A DNA stretch of 64,000 nt from Bacteroidetes bacterium B1(2017) (GTDB lineage: Bacteria > Bacteroidota > Bacteroidia > UKL13-3): NCBI GenBank assembly GCA_002256395.1, contig NKJG01000004.1:326270-390269 (forward strand), written 5' to 3'. Below the pieces are notes generated by a model. The model worked only from the letters and a program-made list of their open reading frames with translations. It did not search any database and had not been told where the DNA came from. The number at the start of each line of letters is the position of its first letter. Positions within the stretch are counted from its first letter, which is position 1. The translations under genes and the position numbers were made by a program. Below are positions 59,979 to 64,000 of the stretch, piece after piece.

Positions 59979-61733
59979 ATGACAGATCTCATAAGTAAGG
60001 AAGACGTATCTAAAGCATTACAATTAGAAAAGGTAAAATTGAAGGTATTAGCACCTGCAATTATGAAACTTCTTAAGCTTCATAATATTAACAATGCCTA
60101 TGATAATGCTAGAGAAAAAATGGGTGCTGCCTTTGCCGACGATATTCTTGAAGAATTTGGCATTACCCATGAAGTAAGTGAAACTGATTTGGCCAATATT
60201 CCAAAATCAGGTCCTTTTATTCTTATCTCAAATCACCCATATGGAGGCATTGATGGAATTATTCTTCTCTCAATTATCTCTAAAATTCGTCCCGATTATA
60301 AAATGGTGGCCAACTATTTGTTAAAGCAAATACCGCCACTAGCCGATTGCTTAATTGCTGTTAATCCATTCGAAAATATTGGCGAAAAAGGGATGAATAT
60401 CCTTGGCGTAAAACAAATTTTAACTCATTTAAAAGAATCTCCTTTAGGCATCTTTCCAGCAGGCGAAGTTTCAGCCATGAAACTTAACAACCTTAAAATT
60501 ACAGATAAAAAATGGGAGCCAGGAGTAGGTAAAATTATTGCCAAAGCCGGAGTTAAAGTAATTCCAGTATACTTCTCCGGGCATAATAGTCTTGCCTTTA
60601 ATTTAATGGGCCTTTTACATCCTAATTTACGAACCATTAAATTACCTTCCGAAATGCTTAATAAAGGTAAATCCAATATCAAGCTAAGGATTGGTAAACC
60701 TATTCCATTTAAGGAATTAGAAGGATATGATAATGATAAACTACTCGATTTCTTGCGAGCCAAAACCTATGCCCTAGGTGCTACTGAAGAAGGTCACAAG
60801 AAAATTAATTTCCGACTAAACCTTCGTAAATTAAGTAAGCCAGAAGCAATTATTGATCCTGTTTCTCCACAAATATTAGAACAAGAAATTCTATCGGTTC
60901 GAACCAAGACACACATGTTTGATTACGAATCTTTAGAAGTGCACATTGCCTCGTATAAACAAATTCCAAATGTTATGCGGGAAGTTTCTCGACTTCGCGA
61001 GGAAGTATTTAGAAGTGTAGGAGAGGGGACCAATCATAGCTGCGATACAGATGAATACGATTTGTATTATAAACACCTATTTATTTGGGATAGAGATGCC
61101 AAAAAAATTGCTGGCTCCTATCGTTTAGGAGAAGGCGATGTATTGTTTAAGAAATTTGGTGTAAAAGGTTTTTACCTGAGCCAACTTTTTAAAATGAGCT
61201 CCGAAATGCACCCCATGCTTTTTAAATCTATTGAATTGGGTCGCTCGTTTGTATCCCTCGATTATCAAAGAAAACCAGCTAGTTTAATGCTTCTTTGGAA
61301 AGGTATTCATGAATATATAAAGCTAAACAAAGAACGTTTCCTATATATGATAGGGCCAGTAAGTATTAGCAATAGTTTTTCTAATCTTTCAAAAGATTTA
61401 TTGGTTTCATACATACGCCACAACCATTGGGACAATACCATCTCTAAATGGATTGAACCTAAAAAGCGTTTCCATTACCAATCTAAAACCGAAGGTAAAA
61501 ACCTACTTCTTCAAAAGCACTCAGAGGACATTAAGTTATTAGATAATTTTATTGGCGAAATCGAAGGAAACCAAAAATTGAAAGTGCCTATACTAGTTAA
61601 GAAATACCTTAAATTAAATGGCAAAATTGTTTCCTTTAATGTGGATCCAAATTTTAATGATTCCCTGGATGGATTTCTAATCGTTGAAGTAAAAGGTATT
61701 CCAGAAGAAGCCTTCGATATGGTAAGCCGTTAG
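59979..61733 (+). CDS. OlsF-like bifunctional acyltransferase
   Basis: The 584-aa protein has an N-terminal lysophospholipid-type acyltransferase domain (residues about 75-280; SNHPYGGIDGI with H86 and D92, then FPAGEVSAM). The C-terminal domain (about 305-500) is a GNAT-like, OlsB/hemolysin-type N-acyltransferase (REVSRLREEVFRSVGEGTN, IAGSYRLGEGDVLF, ELGRSFVSLDYQRKPASLMLLWKGI). This arrangement is that of OlsF, which makes ornithine lipid from ornithine by N- and then O-acylation; a glycine-lipid role is also possible. The stop codon sits in the left arm of a large inverted repeat. Confidence 0.82.
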   Translation: MTDLISKEDVSKALQLEKVKLKVLAPAIMKLLKLHNINNAYDNAREKMGAAFADDILEEFGITHEVSETDLANIPKSGPFILISNHPYGGIDGIILLSIISKIRPDYKMVANYLLKQIPPLADCLIAVNPFENIGEKGMNILGVKQILTHLKESPLGIFPAGEVSAMKLNNLKITDKKWEPGVGKIIAKAGVKVIPVYFSGHNSLAFNLMGLLHPNLRTIKLPSEMLNKGKSNIKLRIGKPIPFKELEGYDNDKLLDFLRAKTYALGATEEGHKKINFRLNLRKLSKPEAIIDPVSPQILEQEILSVRTKTHMFDYESLEVHIASYKQIPNVMREVSRLREEVFRSVGEGTNHSCDTDEYDLYYKHLFIWDRDAKKIAGSYRLGEGDVLFKKFGVKGFYLSQLFKMSSEMHPMLFKSIELGRSFVSLDYQRKPASLMLLWKGIHEYIKLNKERFLYMIGPVSISNSFSNLSKDLLVSYIRHNHWDNTISKWIEPKKRFHYQSKTEGKNLLLQKHSEDIKLLDNFIGEIEGNQKLKVPILVKKYLKLNGKIVSFNVDPNFNDSLDGFLIVEVKGIPEEAFDMVSR

Positions 61734-61754
61734 TTCGACAGGCTCACTTTGACG
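61732..61754 (+). repeat. Left arm of a 23-bp perfect inverted repeat
   Basis: The arm contains GTTCGACAGGCTCAC and CTTTGACG. It overlaps the last two bases of the OlsF-like stop codon and is the reverse complement of 61829-61851. Confidence 0.85.
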
Positions 61755-61767
61755 GCCCTTAACTAAT

Positions 61768-61804
61768 AAAAAAAGGCTCTTGGTTTTACCAAGAGCCTTT
61801 TTTT
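61768..61804. terminator. Bidirectional intrinsic terminator inside the inverted repeat
   Basis: AAAAAAAGGCTCTTGG (61768-61783) pairs with CCAAGAGCCTTTTTTT (61789-61804) around a 5-base loop. A-tract and T-tract let it serve both converging genes. Confidence 0.9.
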
Positions 61805-61828
61805 ATAGTCATCAAAATGAGCCAATCG

Positions 61829-61851
61829 CGTCAAAGTGAGCCTGTCGAACT
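61829..61851 (-). repeat. Right arm of a 23-bp perfect inverted repeat
   Basis: The arm contains CGTCAAAG and GTGAGCCTGTCGAAC, the exact reverse complement of 61732-61754. It ends one base before the paaN stop codon (61852). A degenerate copy of its core, TCAAAATGAGCC, lies just inside at 61812-61823. Confidence 0.85.
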
Positions 61852-63501
61852 TTACATCATCCTATTTCCAACCCAAACAAAACGCTTGCTTACAAATTCA
61901 GAATTAGCAAAACTTGCATTTCCTGCAGGGTTACCACCAGTTAAATGGAAATCGCTAAATGCTGCGTGGGAGTTAATAAAGCCAGCACCGGTAAAGTTAA
62001 AACTAACTGGTACAAATGCATTGTTCATCGTATGTGCAATTAAACTTTGGGTAAGTTCATTAGTTGTATACGCACCGCATGTTAAGGCACCTTTTTCTTT
62101 TACTAGTGCTTCTGTTAAGGCCAATGAATCTTCAACGCCATCTGTTTTTATAACAAATAAAATTGGTCCAAAACACTCTCTATTATATACTCCACCTTGT
62201 GTTTTATCCACCTCAATTACTACGGGTGTGGCAATTCTAGCATCTTTAAATTCTTCGTTTACGATAGATTTGGTATCTAATACCAAGTTTCCACCTAAAT
62301 TTTTAGCATCCAAAACTCTTTTATAAGTAGCTTCTGCTTGTATGGCACCTAAAGTTCCTGGTCCGGCTTTTGGATTATCTACTAAGCCTGTTACCGCTGC
62401 TGCAATTCCATTCACCACATCTTGGTAACTTACCAATCCCTCATCGGTTTGAACGCCATGCTTACTGACAAAAATATTTTGTGGAGCAGTACACATTTGT
62501 CCACTATATAAACTTGCACTAAAAGCTATATTTCCTAAAACAGATTTTAAATCTTTTACAGAGTCTAATATAATAGAGTTCACCCCTGCTTTTTCAGTAA
62601 AGGTTGTTTTAGGCAAGCTTTCAATATAAGAACCAAATTCGCTACCTCCCGTAAAATCAACCATTTTCACGGCTGGATGCTCTGCTAAAAGTTTTGTTAT
62701 TGGATTGTTTAATGTATCTACTCCCAATTGTACAATTTGTTTTGGCAATCCATTTTCAGCAAAAACTTTCTGCAATTCTTCCACCACAATCGCTATGGCC
62801 AATATTGCCTTTGGATGTGGCTTAACAATAGAAACATTTCCTGTTATTAAAGCAGCAAATAATCCTGGTACGGTATTCCATACTGGAAAAGTTGAACAGC
62901 CAATTACTAATGAAATACCTTTTGGAATTGGAGTCCAAGTTTTATTCATTTTCAAATCAAACTTGCCTAAGTTCTTTACCCACTCTGCTTTTTCAGGAAC
63001 AGAGGTAAGTTCTTTATAGCCCATAACCACTGCCTCTAAAGCTCTATCATTCGCATGTGGTCCACTTGCCTGAAAGCTCATCATATAGGCTTGGCCAGTT
63101 GTATGCATGGTAGCATACGCTATATCAAAGAATCTTTCTTTAATTCTATCAAGTGCTTCTATTAATATACCAGTTCTTTCGGTAACACTTGTTTTTGCCC
63201 AAATGGTTTGAGCGCTAATGGCGTGCTTTAATAAAGTCTCTGGATTTAATTCAGGATAGTTTACGCCAATTCCAACTTGTAAAAATGGAGAAACTTCTTC
63301 GCCTATCCATCCTGTTGCATCGGTTTGATCCAAGCCTGTATAGTTTGAGTTCATGGTGGCACTAATCCAGTTCTTTGCTTTTCCATCTGCCTCTGAATCG
63401 TATGCCTTTGGATTCTCTGGATAAGGTGAGTAATATGTTCTAACTGTTAATGCCTGTAATGCCGACTCTAACGTGGCTTGGTGTTTTTCAAATAATGTCA
63501 T
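61852..63501 (-). CDS. paaN: PaaN-like aldehyde dehydrogenase (phenylacetate degradation family)
   Basis: The 549-aa protein is an aldehyde-dehydrogenase-superfamily enzyme of the PaaN type. It contains RTYYSPYPENPKAY at the start, the NAD-binding GISLVIGCSTFPVWNT and GNVSIVKPHPKA segments, and the active-site Cys C337 in LYSGQMCTAPQNIFV. PaaN-like proteins are linked to phenylacetate ring opening (oxepin-CoA side), but no other paa gene is in this window, so the in vivo role is open. The promoter TTG-N18-TAACTTTG lies upstream. Confidence 0.87.
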   Translation of the reverse strand: MTLFEKHQATLESALQALTVRTYYSPYPENPKAYDSEADGKAKNWISATMNSNYTGLDQTDATGWIGEEVSPFLQVGIGVNYPELNPETLLKHAISAQTIWAKTSVTERTGILIEALDRIKERFFDIAYATMHTTGQAYMMSFQASGPHANDRALEAVVMGYKELTSVPEKAEWVKNLGKFDLKMNKTWTPIPKGISLVIGCSTFPVWNTVPGLFAALITGNVSIVKPHPKAILAIAIVVEELQKVFAENGLPKQIVQLGVDTLNNPITKLLAEHPAVKMVDFTGGSEFGSYIESLPKTTFTEKAGVNSIILDSVKDLKSVLGNIAFSASLYSGQMCTAPQNIFVSKHGVQTDEGLVSYQDVVNGIAAAVTGLVDNPKAGPGTLGAIQAEATYKRVLDAKNLGGNLVLDTKSIVNEEFKDARIATPVVIEVDKTQGGVYNRECFGPILFVIKTDGVEDSLALTEALVKEKGALTCGAYTTNELTQSLIAHTMNNAFVPVSFNFTGAGFINSHAAFSDFHLTGGNPAGNASFANSEFVSKRFVWVGNRMM

Positions 63502-63531
63502 ACTAGTTTTTTTGTTTCAGTATTAGGAAGG

Positions 63532-63560
63532 CAAAGTTATTTGAAATACTTGGATTGCAA
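63532..63560 (-). promoter_or_regulatory. Promoter of paaN
   Basis: Reverse strand: TTG (63560-63558), 18 bases, TAACTTTG (63539-63532), an exact -7 match, with a 30-base leader to the ATG at 63501. Confidence 0.55.
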
Positions 63561-63807
63561 AATGTAGCTTATATATATACTATAAGGTAGAATAATCACT
63601 GTTATCTATATAGATTGGTTTATTAAATTTCAATTCAACGTGTTTTTCTTTTTATCGCCCATATAGTTTTATTCTGATTTCTTGAAAAAGTGAGCAATTT
63701 CTAGGGTAATTTGAACCTATTGCCGTCTAAAATGCAGCGTTTACAGGGGTTAATTAATATTTTTTTATCTCAAATACAGTGTTTTAGGGCATGTACGGCA
63801 AAAAAGA
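63561..63807. other. Gene-free stretch before the tandem promoters
   Basis: This A/T-rich region between paaN and the rightward promoters contains a run of alternating T and A (around 63571-63583). No open frame with coding character, tRNA or hairpin with a T-tract was found in it. Confidence 0.5.
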
Positions 63808-63838
63808 TTTGTGAGTGTAACAAATCGCCTTACATTTG
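63808..63838 (+). promoter_or_regulatory. Strong rightward promoter, first of a tandem pair
   Basis: TTTG (63808-63811), exactly 19 bases, TACATTTG (63831-63838). Downstream the transcript begins C-rich (CAGCCCCCTTAAG) and can pair CCCCTT with AAGGGG at 63872-63880. Confidence 0.7.
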
Positions 63839-63907
63839 CAGCCCCCTTAAGAGCGAGCGTAGGTGAGAAGGCAAGGGGAAACGTTCTAAAAATAATTGAA
63901 AATAACT

Positions 63908-63938
63908 CTTGGAAAGAAGATAAAGAGTGTTACCTTTG
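63908..63938 (+). promoter_or_regulatory. Strong rightward promoter, second of a tandem pair
   Basis: CTTG (63908-63911; TTG 63909-63911), exactly 19 bases, TACCTTTG (63931-63938). It is exactly 100 bp after the first promoter. The RNA start can form a CCCC/GGGG hairpin. The gene it drives starts beyond 64000; tandem strong promoters with no start codon soon after suggest an rRNA or other stable-RNA operon. Confidence 0.7.
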
Positions 63939-64000
63939 CTACCCCAATAAAACGGGGGATGTTTAGGAAACAGGAGAGAAGGAAAAGAGGAGTTTAGTAG

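Noticed and set aside
61817..62326. Open frame of 169 aa on the forward strand starting in the inverted repeat
   Set aside because: It runs antisense through the well-supported paaN gene and starts inside the repeat; no family features.
1..64000. Search for mobile elements, CRISPR arrays, prophage, toxin-antitoxin pairs and defence islands
   Set aside because: No transposase, integrase, spaced direct-repeat array or known defence gene was found; the only repeat elements are the inverted pair at 61.7-61.9 kb and the Ig-coding repeats.

Overview
The window is chromosomal DNA from a member of the Bacteroidota. The supporting signs are low GC, three proteins with type IX secretion (T9SS) C-terminal sorting domains, a TonB-dependent receptor with a carboxypeptidase-regulatory-like plug-proximal domain, and many Bacteroidota-typical families (DUF5686, DUF4294, DUF6132, YtxJ). 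Promoters have the phylum's -33 TTG / -7 TAnnTTTG form, here often as TAnnTTCG, and Shine-Dalgarno sequences are nearly absent. No phage, insertion sequence, CRISPR array, tRNA or complete rRNA gene was seen. The content is mostly core and housekeeping with some envelope and surface genes. The lineage below phylum cannot be fixed from this sequence alone.

Layout. 1-7.5 kb: a truncated FG-GAP/VCBS surface protein, threonine aldolase, then a rightward run of lgt, a DUF4294 protein, a barrel-only Omp85-like protein and a second barrel protein, followed by a GT2 glycosyltransferase that overlaps rsmG by one base. 7.5-23.5 kb: a giant T9SS BNR/PKD protein, a DUF4349 lipoprotein, an M1 peptidase with a long barrel-like C-terminus, a paralogue of the Omp85-like barrel, a 1327-aa T9SS protein with ten Ig-like repeats, and small lipoproteins and an acetyltransferase. 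23.6-33 kb: pepD, priA, a DUF5686 protein, efp, trhO and an orphan cytoplasmic PAS histidine kinase. 33-39.6 kb: a DUF4337 protein coupled to a TonB-dependent receptor, a 35-aa membrane protein, and a third T9SS protein. 39.6-41.8 kb: a persulfide-detoxification operon (CstB-like PDO-rhodanese, DUF6132, OsmC) with two Crp/Fnr-like operator sites. 41.8-52.6 kb: GT4 glycosyltransferase, CCA-adding enzyme, desaturase, exonuclease, GNAT-nitrilase fusion, YebC, a BtuF-like protein and topoisomerase IV subunit A. 52.6-64 kb: RNase P RNA, YtxJ, a transglutaminase-like protein, an AsmA/barrel/NUDIX/LPP20 run, an OlsF-like double acyltransferase, PaaN, and two strong tandem promoters reading out of the right edge.

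How it fits together. Several genes concern the outer envelope: lipoprotein maturation (lgt), Omp85-like barrels, an AsmA-like protein, a probable aminolipid acyltransferase, and surface or secreted proteins exported by a T9SS encoded elsewhere. The most coherent regulatory story is the sulfur operon. Its palindromes lie at about -41 and -62 from the predicted start, the positions used by Crp/Fnr activators. The second theme is promoter placement: -7 boxes of several genes lie only 4-9 bases before the start codon, which implies leaderless or nearly leaderless mRNAs and was used here to correct several start codons.
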